Assembly (NCBI GenBank): GCA_033977485.1 | Contig: CM066982.1 | Coordinates: 30,792,218-30,856,217 of the forward strand | Direction of reading: 5' to 3' | From: Hydrangea macrophylla | Taxonomy: Eukaryota > Streptophyta > Magnoliopsida > Cornales > Hydrangeaceae | DNA: 64,000 bases | Part shown: one piece after another, positions 30,484 through 43,145 of the stretch | How the letters are laid out: each line of letters starts with the position of its first letter | Numbering within the stretch: the first letter of the stretch is position 1 | Translations under genes and position numbers: made by a program | Notes under the pieces: model-generated | Told to the model about the DNA's origin: nothing | The model's input: the letters and a program-made list of their open reading frames with translations, nothing else | Database searches by the model: none

Positions 30484-31560
30484 ATGGATCCGAATCGGGA
30501 ACATTCATCTCATTCGAGGTTGGACCATCTAGAAGATGTAGTAAGTAATTTCATAAGGGTAGTAAGTGATCAAATGGGTGGTGATAGACCTGCAAACCCA
30601 CAACCACGGGCCGAACGGGGAGTCATTGAGCAATTTTATAAAAGGAAACCAAGTCAATTTGATGGAGGTCCAGATCCATCACAAGCTAATCATTGTGTAA
30701 TGGATATGGAACGTATCTTTCGGGCAGTAGTGTGTACATATGGAGAGAAGATAATGTGTGCTACTGATACTTGAAAGGTGAAGCCCAGAACTGGTGGACA
30801 AATATGATTGATCAAGGGGCACCGGAGACGTGGGATAGATTTTTAAAGGTTTTCTATAAGCGGTACTTTCCAGCATCCGTCAAGACACAGATGGGGCGAG
30901 ATTTTGCAAACTTGCAACAAGGGGATATGATAGTAAATAAGTATGCAGCCAAGTACAACAGTTTACTTCGATTTGCACATCGAATAATACCAAGAGAGGT
31001 GGATAGAGCACAAAAATTTGAGGAGGGACTACGGGATAACATTTGAAGCTGAGTTAATACACACCAACTTCAAAAAGTGGCTGATGTACAAGATGTTGCC
31101 TTGATAGCAGAAAGAGATATTGATAAGTATAAACAGAGCCAACAGAATAAGCGGCCAGCTAGGGGAAAAGGTAAAGGACAAGGTTTCTTTAAGAATTTAT
31201 TCTCGTGAGGTTCTGGTTCTAGCTCGGGAGTCCAAAGGAAAAGTTCCTTTTCTGGGGAGAGTCACTCATTATGTCCAACTTGTAATCGTTAGCATGGGGG
31301 AGTGTGCCATTTGACACTAGTGTGCAACATCTGTAGGCAGAAGGGGCATATAGCAAGGAATTGCCAACAAGTTTGAACTCCAAGTATAGGAAGCATAAGT
31401 CCAGACATGAGGGGAAAATGTTTCGAATGTGGACAACCAGGACATCAAGTAAAAGATTGCCCAACCAGACGACAACGAGGGATGAGCTCCATGACTTCAG
31501 CTGGGGCAAAACCAGGAACAAGTGTATACAAAGGGAAAGGTCCAGAACAAAGACAAGGAA
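30484..31560 (+). pseudogene. gypsy gag of C internal1
   Basis: ATG at 30484: MDPNREHSSHSRLDHLEDVV, then the Gag core (EQFYKRKPSQFDGGPDPSQA, a one-base loss near 30771, EAQNWWTNMIDQGAPETWDRF, KYAAKYNSLLRFAHR). TGA follows LRDNI at 31045 where internal3 has AGA. Downstream are three cysteine clusters, CPTCNR*HGGVC, CNICRQKGHIARNC and CFECGQPGHQVKDC, the nucleic-acid-binding end of Gag. Several frameshifts and stops inactivate it. Confidence 0.9.
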
Positions 31561-32643
31561 GCTATTTTTGACTAACGCCGGGGGATGCTGTAGCTACCGA
31601 TTCTATGGTATCAAGTACATTACTCATTTGCTCACACCCGGTGTATGTTTTAATAGATTCAGACTCAACACATTCTTTTGTTGCACATGAATCTGTTAAA
31701 CACTTAGACAGCATGTCAGAACCTTTAGGGTTTGATTTGTCGATATCGTTACCCTTAAGTAAACCCATGGTGACTTCATCAACATTTAAAGCATGTGATA
31801 TCAGGGTAAATGATAGGGTTTTGACAGTGAATTAAATTCTATTGGCCATTAATTACTTTGATGTGATTTTGGGTATGGATTGGTTATCCGTGAACCAAGC
31901 AACTATTGATTGTGAATAAAAAAGAGTTACTTTTTGACCAATGGGACAAGGGGAGTTTAGTTTTCAGGGAACTGGTGTTGTAGCACCAATATATTTGGTT
32001 TCAGCAATTCGGACAGGCAAGTTGTTAAAACAAGGTTGTCGAGGGTTCTTATATTCAATAATTGACACACTGGTCACAGGGACTAAAGTAGAAGATATTT
32101 CAGTTGTACGAGAGTTCCCAGATGTTTTTCCTAAAGATCTACCTGACGTATTGGTTGAACGGGAAATTAAATTTACTATTGAAGTAGCCTTGGGGTCTCA
32201 GCCAGTATCAAAAATACCATATAGAATGGCACCGGTGGAGTTGAAAGATTTGAAGATTCAGTTGTAAGATCTTTTGGATAAGGGATTCATTCAACCTAGT
32301 CTATCGCCATGGGGTGCACCAGTTTTGTTTATCAAGAAGAAAGACGGGACTATGAGGATGTGTATCGATTTTCGAGAACTCAACAAGTTAACTATCAAGA
32401 ACAAACATCCGTTGCCTAGAATTGATGACTTGTTTGATCAACTTCAGGGAGCCTAAGTCTTTTCTAAGATCGATTTGCGATTGGGTTACCACCAATTAAA
32501 AGTCAAAGAGGAAGACGTGGAGAAAATAGCATTCAGGACCCATTGTGGTCATACGAATTTCTTGTTATGTCTTTTCGAGTTACGAACGCACTAGCAGCAT
32601 TTATGGATTTGATGAATTGAGTGTTTAAAGACTATTTGGATGA
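31561..32643 (+). pseudogene. gypsy protease and first half of RT, C internal1
   Basis: The protease active site reads VLIDSDSTHSFVAHES (DSG to DSD). Then INYFDVILGMDWLS. RT begins [15 protein letters not shown], continues PYRMAPVELKDLKIQL (TAA), [20 protein letters not shown] and [17 protein letters not shown]. The TAA in GA*VFS is shared with internal2 at 42469. At 32643 the frame is cut inside VFKDYLDE by an Ogre-like solo LTR; GATGA is duplicated at the site. Confidence 0.88.
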
Positions 32644-35600
32644 TGTAGACACCCCATTTTGTCGGCTATCAGATTTAGGAGACCCATAGCTTGGTGGTTC
32701 ACAATGATCGAAAAAGACTCAAAAGGACTCCTGGAAGTTAGTTCTATCTCTCAGAATGCTCAGAATGACCAAAATGCCCCTGAAAGCCCAAAAACTCCCA
32801 AATTTGGTCCCAAAGTTCTGGAAACATGCTACGTCGTAAGAAAAGGAATAAAATGAGTTTTTAAGTAAAATCTGATGAAATCGTCAGCTCCAAGAGACCC
32901 CCAGAAGTCCCGGAAGTTCCCGAAAAGTCCCCGTTGACCGGTTTGACCAAGGTTTGACCAGGTTTGACCAAGATTTGACCAAGTTTGACCAAAATCGTTT
33001 GAATTCTCCATAATCATTCTAGATCACGAGAAAAGTATTAAAATGAGTTCTAAAAGAAAATCGAGCGAAAACGTCAGCTCTTGGGAACTCCCGGAGGTTT
33101 CTAGAACTTCCTGGGAATCCCAGGTTTGACCAGTTTGACCAAAATTTGACTTTGGAACCGGAGCACCGTAACATTTTTCACGGATACTAGAGGTCAATAG
33201 CTTTCCAACGGTATATCGCACATAATTTCTGGATTTAAAACGAATTTATTATGAATTTCCAAAGGCGAAAAAGGCGATCAAATCGGCTTTTATCGCGAAT
33301 ACCGCAAAACTTTTCAAAGTGACCTATCCTCGAACTATTTTTTATGTAAAGTAGACTCCATTACCTTTCCAATGGTATATCACAACCTCAATTTGGAGTT
33401 CGTATGCATTTTCTGTTAATTTCGGACGAAATAGGGCCTTTTCGCGAATACCGGAACATCTGGGGGCCTAAACAGCATTATCCGGACGAAGGAAGAGCAG
33501 TGCCGCCGTGGCACTGGCCCACTGCCGCCGCGGCACTGGCCCAGTGCCACCGCGGCACTCTCCTCCAGAACAGCATATTTTTGTAATTTATTTTGGGGGT
33601 CCAATTTGATATATTAGAAATCAAAACGACGTAGTTTTGGTTCCCAGCTTATTTTGGACCAATGGGAGACCATTTTAAACTTTTTAAAACTCCATTTACC
33701 ACCCCTCCTTTGCCTATAAAAGAAGCCATTTACTTCCATTTTGAGGAGAGAGATGGAAGCTTAGAGAAAGCTTAGGAAGAAACTCTAGGGAAATATAGAG
33801 AGAGAAAGAGAAGAAGTAGTCTTCTTCTTCCATTTTTTCCAATCAAAGTGAGTTCTAATCTTGTTTTCCTCCACCATTTTTCTATATACTTCATCATCAA
33901 TATACCCAATCACCATTCTTGAGCATTCTTGAGTTAGGAAGCTACTTCCATGTCCAAATGTCAAAATCTATGAGTGAAACACCAAGCTACAAGTCCAAAA
34001 TCATATTGATTATCATCTATTGATTGTTATTTACTTGCTTGTTCATATTATGTTCATCTCTTCTTAATCTCATTTCTTTTTATTTTCTTTATTTACTTAC
34101 TAGTTCATCATCATCTAGATGATGACATGAAGTTTGAGGTGAGTGAATCCTTATGGATAGTAGCTCTTGACCTCAAAACCATGTTTGATAGATGATGATT
34201 ATAACTTCAATACCTCCAAGATATCCTTGAAGTTATGTTCAAAATAAAAATGAATCTCTCCAATAATATTGGGAGTTCTTTGATGATTCAAGGTTGGATG
34301 AGGTTCTAAGTGGTCACATGGTCATCTCAAGAGTTTAAGTTCATGCTTTGAACATCTATTTCAAAACCCCCAATCAAGAACTCAAACTTTATTTCAAACC
34401 CAAATCCATTTTCTTCAAGAATGATCCAAAACAGTGAGCTGTTCAGATTCAAAGATTTATTTTGAATTAAATACTTGAGTTATGATGATGAAGCAACTTG
34501 GAAAATCTTCCTAAGACATCATAGTTTGTCCCCAATTTTTCCCATCAATTATAGAGATATGAAAGTATTTGTTTTGGATGTGAAAAGTTAATATTCATAA
34601 TCTGCCTCTGTTCTCACAGAATGTTCACCCAACTTCTTGCACTTATTCTGGATATCTTCGTCACTGTACATATATCCTTTCTATTTTTTTTATAAAACTT
34701 GGGTGTCGTAGGAAACTTTTGGTATATAATGGGTCATCATAAACCTTTTCTTTGATTTATGAAAAATCATACAAAATCAGTCAACAGTGCAGCTTTTGTT
34801 TCTGAGTCATGTGTACATTCTGATTTATTTATTTTAATCTGTGATAGCTATTGATGTTTGGCTTTTTGGGTTATTTTCTAGACACAATAAGGATGATATC
34901 TGATTTTTCTCACAATTTCCTAGGCACGTTTGACCTCCCATTATAATGTTACAAAGTAATGTATACAGTCTGTCCACTATTCACAGCATTTCACTTTTTA
35001 GCTTTCACACTTTGATGCAACACTCTCTTGTATCTAGATGAACCCATATCCCATGCACATGTTCTTTACCACTTTTAGCATGCTATGTCATGTCATGTAT
35101 CATCTATCCTCTCATGTATCATACTCCCATAGACTCTTGAGTTTGGTTTCCAAATAAAACCATGTTTTGCAAATACTTGGGAAGTTCTTGAAATAAGTTA
35201 GGAATTAATATTCCAAGTGGTTAGAATATTCATCCAAGTTCTGGAAGTATACTTTCAAAACCCCCATTTCAAAACCCGCCTCTTAAACCCCTCATTTTGA
35301 TTCCAAGAAATAAACCTTGTTTTTCTCAAAACCCTCAAAACAGTGAGTCATTTAACTTCAAGGAATTATTTTGAGTTCAATAATCAATGTATGAATGTAA
35401 GACCACTTGGAAAGTCTTCCTAACTCATTAGAGACCACCCATGATTTTTGGTTTGACTTGGAAATACTTGAAAATGGTCCATTTGGATCCAAACATTTTC
35501 TGTAGACATTCTGTTTTTGATGTCACAGCAGCTAGTTCAACCTTCAACTTGTTTTCCAGAAAAACTTTTCCAAACGGGGTGGTCCTAACTCATTTTTCCC

Positions 35601-36828
35601 TTAAACTTCAATGTCTTAGGAAACCTTCTGTATAAAATGGGCCTCTAGATCATTCGGTTTCATTTTCTAAGATTTTTCAACATTTCAGTCGACGGTACGG
35701 ACTATGTTTCTGAGTGATCTTCATTGTTTATATGATTTCTCTCAATCTGTGATAGCTATCCAAGATTGGCCTTTTGGGTTGTGTTCTAGACACAATAAGG
35801 AAGATCGCCATAAAAAAGCATGCATTGAAAACACTCTTAACCCCTCTTTTCAATTTCCAAAAGATCATGCTACTGTTCTGTCCACTATTCACAGCAAGCA
35901 CATTTCAACTTTCATCCTTTGATTTGATGCTTGTATGCATTCCAAATTAGTTCATATCTTAGGAAGTAGTTCATACTACATTTGTACATATCCCATGATT
36001 ATTTCATTCATTCATTCATACACATTTTAGACTTCTAAGTCATTTTAGAAATCCATGTACACAAAACACACTACAACCTTTGCACATTTTAGATACATAC
36101 ATTGCATTCATGCAAGATTTGGGGTTTTTGTAACTCTTAATCTAAGAAGATTATAAAGAATGATCACGATCATACGTTCATGCTTCCCCTTTGATCTAAT
36201 CATCCTTTCTCATCCGTCCCGGGGATTGAGAGATCTTCTTTTCTCAAAGAATAACATGCATCATACCAGCTTGTTAAGCATATTTTGATTTCTTTGTTTA
36301 TTTGTTTCAAGAACAATTCATGTCCCCTTTAGATTAGGAAAACTTGATTAATTGATATATGATTAGACGATTTTTCCTAGGTTTATTTGTGTGATCTTTC
36401 ACTTCGCATTGTGTGATATTTGGCTTAGATCTTATGAATGATATCTTATCTTTAGATCTTCCATTTCAAGTTTCTTATGTGATGTAATATACTATCGTAG
36501 TATTATTTGTCGAACCATACATAGTATAAGATGATTATTTGGATGCTAATTGAGGCCCGTCGAAAGACGGGGCGAGTTGAGGGTGTTTTAGTCACGACAA
36601 AGGCTCCTTCCTCTCTCGTACCAAAACCCCGAACCAAGATCTTTGGTTATGAAGGGCCGGTGCCCTTATCCGCTTGGGTGAGTCAAAATTAGGTTTCTTG
36701 GTTCCTTAAAGACCAAGTGACGACTCTGTATCTGTTTTCAACAGACTATTTTCTTTTCTTTGATCCAAGTCAAATTCCTTTTGAAAAGAATCTCAAACAA
36801 GAGAAGTGGTCCACTTCCGGTGTCTACA
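32644..36828 (+). mobile_element. Ogre-like solo LTR (4185 bp)
   Basis: TGTAGACACC...GGTGTCTACA (10-bp inverted termini), flanked by GATGA on both sides (32639-32643, 36829-36833). It is nearly collinear with the LTR at 43146-47310, which is followed by a tRNA-Arg-type PBS; that identifies this as an LTR. A TATA box is at 33715-33721. It contains a run of GTTTGACCA(A) units (about 32938-32990), a GC-rich palindromic repeat (33499-33559), and two diverged copies of a segment about 0.9 kb apart (about 34430-34930 and 35340-35810). A solo LTR arises by LTR-LTR recombination that removes the internal part. Confidence 0.9.
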
Positions 36829-37746
36829 GATGAGTTTGTAATTATCTTCATAGATGATATCTTAATATATTCCAAGAGTGTAGAAGACCACAAGAGACAT
36901 CTATGGTTGGTTCTACAGTGACTCTATGAAAAGAAGTTGTTCGAAAAGTTAAAGAAATGTGAATTTAGTTAACTGAGATAGCATTTCTGGGAAACGTGAT
37001 ATCGAAAGAAAGGGTATCAGTAGATCTGCAAAAGATTGAAGCTGTGGCCAATTGGAAATCACCGACAAGTGTGCCAGAAGTAAGAAGCTTATTAGGATTA
37101 GCTGGATATTACCGAAGGTTCGTGGAAATTTTTTCAAGAATTACAATGCCAATGACACAACTTATGCGAAAAGATGTTCCTTTTGTATGGAGTCCGAAAT
37201 GTGAATAAAGTTTTTTGAATTGAATACACGTCTAATGACAGCACCGATATTGACTATTCCTTCAGGTACTATAGGGTTTGTGATATACAGCGATGCTTCA
37301 TACCAAGGTTTGGGCTGTGTTTTGATGCAAAATAACAAAATGATTGCCTATGCTTCATTACAATTAAGGCCACACAAAGTGAATTATCTGACTCATGATC
37401 TTGAGTTAGCAACGATTGTCTTTTATTTAAAGATCTGGAGGCATTATCTCTATGGGGAAAAGTGTGAAATTTATACTGATCATAAAAATTTAAAATATCT
37501 GTTTACACAACGGGATTTGAATATGAGGCAGAGGAGATGGTTAGAGCTAATGAAGGATTATGACTTAACAATCCAATATTATCTAGGGAAAGCTAATATG
37601 GTGGCCGATGCATTGAGTCGAAAGTCAACAAACAATCTGGCTTATGCTTTGACTTTGCAAGAAAAGTCAATTCGAGAAATGGAACAGCTAAAGTTGGAGG
37701 TGATTCCAGAAACTAGAGGTACTTTAATGTCAGCCATTATTGCGTA
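36829..37746 (+). pseudogene. gypsy RT second half and RNase H, C internal1
   Basis: RT resumes with [20 protein letters not shown], which holds the catalytic IDD box. Then VDLQKIEAVANWKSPTSVPE, LLGLAGYYRRFV and RKDVPFVW. RNase H reads [49 protein letters not shown] and [13 protein letters not shown]. Open frames 36996-37208 and 37220-37747 are separated by TGA at KCE*. The solo LTR upstream prevents any continuous translation. Confidence 0.9.
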
Positions 37747-39146
37747 GCCGTCCCTTATTAATGAAATTCGAGCTAAATAGGTTCAAGATCAAACATTAAA
37801 GAAGATTCATGATGAAATACCTGAGGGTAAGCAACCAGAATTTACTTTTGAGAATGGTATGTTAAAATTCAAGGATCGGGTTTGTATACCCAATGTGAAT
37901 GGTATCAAGGAAGTGATTCTGGAGGAATCACATAACATAAAGTGCACAATCCATCTAGGTAGTACTAAGATGTATCATGACTTGTGGGAAATCTATTAGT
38001 GGTCAGGGATGAAACGTGAAGTGGTAGAGCATGTGGCAAAGTGTCTGGCTTGTCAGAGGGTAAAAGTGGAACATATAAAACCAGCGGGAAAATTAGAACC
38101 ACTACCTATACTAGAATGGAAATGGAAAAATATCACAATGGACTTCGTGGGAGGCTTACTGAGATCTAGAAAGTCAAATGACAATGTATGGGTAATCGTT
38201 GATCGATTGACCAAGTCAGCACATATTCTACCAATCAAGACCAATGATCTGAAGAAATTAGCTAAATTGTATGTTCAAGAAATTGTAAGACTTCATGGAG
38301 TTCCAGTATCTATAGTTTCAGATCGAGATAGTGCATTTACATCAAGATTTTGGTGAGGAATATAGAGAGCGATGGGTACAAGATTGAATTTCAGTACAAC
38401 TTTTTTCATCCTCAAACAGATGGACAGTCAAAGCGTGTGATTCAAATATTAGAAGATATGCTTCGACTTTGTATTTTGGATTTTAAAGGTGATTGGGAAG
38501 AGCACTTGCCATTGGCTGAATTTTTATATAATAATAGTTATCAATCCAGTATTGGGATGGCGCCTATTGAGGCTTTATAGTGGCGTAAGTGTCGTTCTCC
38601 ACTTTGTTGGACTGAGGTTGGTGAGAGGACATTAATAGGACCTAAAATCGTTCAGTAGACCACGAAAAAGATAAAGATAATACAATAACGGCTTCAAATA
38701 GCTCAAAGTAGATATAAAAGCTATGTAGACTTGAAAAGAAGACCGATAAAGTTTGAAGTTGGGAATTTTGTATTCTTGAAAGTATCACCTTCAATGGGTA
38801 TTATGAGGTTTGGGAAACATGGGAAGTTGAATCCAAGGTATGTTGGGCCATTTGAGATCATTGGCAGAGTTGGACCAATAGCCTATCGGTTAGAGTTACC
38901 ACTGGAGTTGGCTAATGTACACGATGTATTTCATATATCAATGTTAAGGAAATGTGTATCAGATTCAAAGAAAGTGATTGTTCCAGAGCCGTTGGAAGTC
39001 AGGGAAGACTTAACCTATATCGAGCATCCAGTCAAGATTCTTGACAGAAAAGAGCAAGTTTCTAGACAAAGACTATTTCTTAAGTTATGGTGTTGTGGCG
39101 AAATCATTCTGTTGAGGAAGACACATGGGAAAGAGAAGATGAAATG
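37747..39146 (+). pseudogene. gypsy integrase with chromodomain-like C terminus, C internal1
   Basis: The zinc-binding region reads EESHNIKCTIHLGSTKMYHD and HVAKCLACQRVKVEH. The catalytic core has Asp in ITMDFVGGLLRSRK and Asp in SIVSDRDSAFTSRFW, and Glu is expected in HPQTDGQSKRVIQILEDML, where the consensus DGQSERT carries Lys. TGA after TSRFW, TAG after RAM-preceding codon, and others are shared with internal2. The C terminus has FLKVSPSMGIMRFGKHGKLN and EDLTYIEHPVKILDRKEQV then a chromodomain-like LWRNHSVEE-type segment in a shifted frame. This is typical of Tekay/Del chromoviruses, whose chromodomain guides insertion to heterochromatin. Confidence 0.9.
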
Positions 39147-39210
39147 AAAGAGAAGTATCCATCTTGTTCGAAACATGAGGTACTACGAGTTTGGGGACAA
39201 ACTCCTTTTG

Positions 39211-39224
39211 AAGGAGGGGAGAGA
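39211..39224 (+). promoter_or_regulatory. polypurine tract of C internal1
   Basis: AAGGAGGGGAGAGA immediately before TGTGAC of LTR2; the identical tract precedes LTR3 at 50667-50680. Confidence 0.9.
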
Positions 39225-40540
39225 TGTGACTATCTGCTCTCGCAGTTTATATTTAATATTGCTTTAGCATGCATAATCATGAGTTAATGTTAATTAATGT
39301 GTTATGTGACACTTATTGGAGTGGGATTAACCCACTAAGTTGATTATGGGTGTCCAGTTGGGAACCCAGTAATGGCCAGTATGGCAACCCCAAGTTGGGA
39401 TATGTGTTGATGGGTCCCATTTGAGATGGGACAACAATATGTGGAACACCCTATGTGCCTAAATGTTTATTAAGGCTTAAATGACTTATTATTTTATTGT
39501 TGATAATATCATGTTAGTACGTGATGACCACTTTTGGGTCAGTTAGGGGTACCTTTGTGAGCACGAATTGAACACATTACTTAATTAGTAGGCTAATTAG
39601 CAACTTCATATAATTATATGGACCACTTATGGGTCCCGTGCGAGACATAGACAAATACTCATTTAAGTTTGGGATAGTTTTAATACAGTTTAATAGATAT
39701 TAGGTGCGTAGTTGCAAAAGACGACGTTGAGGGATGAGTCTTCTCATCTTCCTCATTGATTAACATAGTAAAGAGAGATATACGTAGATACGTATATCGA
39801 CGGAAAGAGGACGACGTTCTCGACGACAATTAATGTGCCTAACGACTTCGGTTTTCAAAATAGGCCATATATTCGGACTCCTGGAGGTGAGTCTAATCTA
39901 TTGGTACTAATTTTATTGAGTTCTGTGACAGTTTTTCCGTGACCCATTTTGGAGTTTAAGCTCATAACTTGTAATTTATGTATAGGGTTTGTACCTGGTT
40001 CTTAGTAGGGCTTTAATCTCACACTTAGGAGCGAAACCCAAGAGGTGAGTGATGTTAATTTTGATATTTGGATGATTTCCATGTTGGGTTCAATTGTGAT
40101 GCCAAAGCATGCCTACTTTGCTTAATTTAACTTATTTAGTTTATTATTTGGCAAAATTCATATGGCTAAATTAGGCCTAATTTATTTGTGAAAGCACGGT
40201 GTAATGATTAAATGAACATGTTGAGTTGCCTATTTGGGTCAATGGAAATTGCTAGTTTTATACCATCATGAGGTAATCTTTGTGGTGACGACCACGGCTG
40301 CCAGAGGCCTATGGGACCGCACGTGTGAGGGCGTGGGTCATGACTAGTCACGTAGGCTTGGGGAGTGGAGCCGCGGGCTAGCCGGTAGTGGTGGGAGTGA
40401 AATATTAATTGCCAGAGACTATAGTTCTTTGTAATATGTTGAATTGAGCGTGTTAATTATCCATGTTCATGACCTCGACCCGCCTACTCGGGTCTTGTAG
40501 TTCATGATTGGCATTACTCACAAGCATATAGCTTATATAT
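39225..40540 (+). repeat. C LTR2 (3' truncated, fused to gag of internal2)
   Basis: It starts TGTGACTATCTGC and follows LTR3 to about the CATATAGCTTATATATT word, then jumps to gag text (CACTTCATTCGAGGTTGG). The missing part is the last about 0.76 kb of the LTR, the PBS, the leader and the first about 45 bp of gag. The two sides share ATT at the join, which fits illegitimate recombination at microhomology. Confidence 0.9.
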
Positions 40541-41587
40541 TCACTTCATTCGAGGTTGGACCATCTAGAAGATGTAGTAAGTAATTTCGTAAGGGCAACA
40601 AGTGATCAAATGGGTGGTGATAGACCTGCAAACCCACAACCACGGGCCGAACGGGGAGTCATTGAGCAATTTTATAAAAGGAAACCAAGTCAATTTGATG
40701 GAGGTCCAGATCCATCACAAGCTAATCATTGTGTAATGGATATGGAACGTATCTTTCGGGCGGTAGAGTGTACAGATGGGGAGAAGATAATGTGTGCTAC
40801 TGATACTTTGAAAGGTTAAGCCCACAACTGGTGGACAAATATGATTGATCAAGGGGCACTAGAGACGTGGGACAGATTTGTAAATGTTTTTTATAAGCGG
40901 TACTTTTTAGCATCCGTTAAGACACAGATGGGGCGAGATTTTGCAAACTTGCAAAAAGGGGATATGATAGTAAATGAGTATGCAGCCAAGTACAACAATT
41001 TACTTCGATTTACACATCGAACAGTACCAAGAGAGGTGGATAGAGCACAAAAATTTGAGGATGGACTACGGGATAACATTTGAAGCCGAGTTGATACACA
41101 CCAACTTCAAAAAGTGGCTGATGTACAAGATGTTGCCTTGATAGCAGAAAGAGATATTGACAAGTATAAAAAGAGTCAACAGAATAAGCGGCCAGCTGAG
41201 GGAAAAGGTAAAGGACAAGGTTTCTTTAAGAAGCTGTTCTCGTGAGGTTCTGGTTCTATCTCGGGAGTTCAAAGGGGAAGTTCCTTTTTTGGGGAGAGTT
41301 GCCCATTATGGCGAACTTGTAATCGTCAGCATGGGGGAGTGTGCCATTTGACACTAGTGTGCAACATCTATAGGCAGAAGGGGCATATAGCAAGGAATTG
41401 CCAACAAGTTTGAACTCCAAGTATAGGGAGCATAAATCCAAACATGAGGGGAAAATGTTTCGAATGTGGACAACCAGGACATCAAGCAAAAGATTGCCCA
41501 ACTAGACGACAACGAGGGATGAGCTCCTCTGCTTCAGATGGGGCAAAACCAGGAACGAGTGTAGACAAAGGGAAAGGTGCAGAATAA
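40541..41587 (+). pseudogene. gypsy gag of C internal2 (5' truncated)
   Basis: It picks up at SRLDHLEDVV, so there is no start codon of its own. The Gag core carries TAA in place of GAA (KG*AHNWWTN, 40817) and TGA after LRDNI (41082), the latter shared with internal1. The CX2C clusters CNIYRQKGHIARNC (C to Y) and CFECGQPGHQAKDC follow. It is close to internal1 across its length. Confidence 0.88.
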
Positions 41588-43145
41588 AGACAAGGAAGGT
41601 ATTTTCGACTAACGCCTGGGGATGCTGTAGCTACCGATTCTGTGGTATCAAATACATTACTCATTTGCTCATACCCGGCGTATGTTTTAATAGATTTAGG
41701 GTCAACATATTCTTTTGTTGCACATGAATCTGTTAATCTTTAGGGTTTGATTTGTCGATATTGTTACCCTTAAGTAAACCTATGGTGACTTCATCAACAT
41801 TTAAAGCATGTGATATTAGGGTAAATGATAGGGTTTTGACAGTGAATTTAATTCCATTGGCCATTAATTACTTTGATGTGATTTTGGGAATGGATTGGTT
41901 ATCCTTGAACCAAGCAACTATCGATTGTGAATAAAAATGAGTTACTTTTTGACCACCGGGACAAGGGGAGTTTCGTTTTCAGGGAACTGGTGTTGTAGCA
42001 CCACTATATTTGGTTTCAGCAATTTGGGCAGGCAAGTTGTTGAAATAAGGTTGTCGAGGGTTCTTATGTTCAATAATTGACACACGGGTCATAGGGACTA
42101 AAGTAGAAGATATTTCAATTGTACGAGAGTTCCCAGATGTTTTTCTTAAGGATCTACCTGACGTATTGATTGAACAGGAAATTAAATTTACTACTGAAGT
42201 AGCCTCGGGGTCTCAGCCAGTATTGAAAACACCATATAGAATGGCATCGGTGGAGTTAAAAGAATTGAAGATTCAGTTACAAGATCTTTTAGATAAGGGA
42301 TTCATTCGACCTAGTGTATCGCTATGGGGAGCACCAGTTTTGTTTGTTAAAAAGAAAGACGGGACGATGAGGATGTGTATCGATTATCGAGAACTCAACA
42401 AGTTAACTATCAAGAACAAATATCCGTTGCCTAGAATTGATGACTTGTTTGATCAACTTCAGGGAGCCTAAGTCTTTTCTAAGATCGATTTACGATCGGG
42501 TTACCACCAATTAAAAGTCAAAGAGGAAGACGTGGAGAAAACAGCATTCAGGACCCATTGTGGTCATTACAAATTTCTTGTTATGCCTTTTGGAGTTACG
42601 AACGCACCAGTAGCATTTATGAATTTGATGAATCATGTGTTCAAAGATTATCTGGATGAGTTTGTAATTGTCTTCATAGATGACATCTTAATATATTCCA
42701 AGAGTGTAGAAGACCACAAGAGACATCTACGGATGGTTCTACAGTGACTCTGTGAAAAGAAGTTGTTCGAAAAGTTAAAGAAATGTGAATTTGGTTAACT
42801 GAGATAGCATTTCTGGGAAACGTGATATCGAAAGAAAGGGTATTAGTAGATCTGTAAAAGATTGAAGCTGTGGCCAATTGAAAATCACCGACAAGTGTGC
42901 CAGAAGTAAGAAGCTTCTTGGGATTAGCTGGATATTACCGAAGGTTCGTGGAAATTTTTTCAAGAATTGCGATGCCAATGACACAACTTATGCGAAAAGA
43001 TGTTCCTTTTGTATGGAGTCCGAAATGTGAATAAAGCTTTGTTGAATTGAAGACACGTCTAATGACGACACCGATATTGACTATTCCTTCAGGCACTGCA
43101 CTGTTTGTGATATATAATGATGCTTCATACCAAGGTTTGGGCTGT
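41588..43145 (+). pseudogene. gypsy protease, RT and start of RNase H, C internal2
   Basis: Protease YVLIDLGSTYSFVAHES (DLG for DSG), then a short deletion relative to internal1. RT: 42166-42471 ([35 protein letters not shown], then TAA shared with internal1) and 42532-42747 ([40 protein letters not shown]). The RNase H start [14 protein letters not shown] is cut at 43145 by the Ogre-like LTR, and the rest of RNase H is missing up to 49280. Confidence 0.88.

Noticed and set aside
33416..36000. Short ORFs within the Ogre-like LTRs (33404-33604, 35441-35922, 45927-46130)
   Set aside because: They are not conserved as frames between the two LTR copies and have no coding signature.
32644..36828. 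DNA transposon with 10-bp terminal inverted repeats TGTAGACACC/GGTGTCTACA
   Set aside because: The second copy at 43146-47310 is followed by a tRNA-type primer-binding site, the termini are TG...CA and TSD is 5 bp. It is an LTR.
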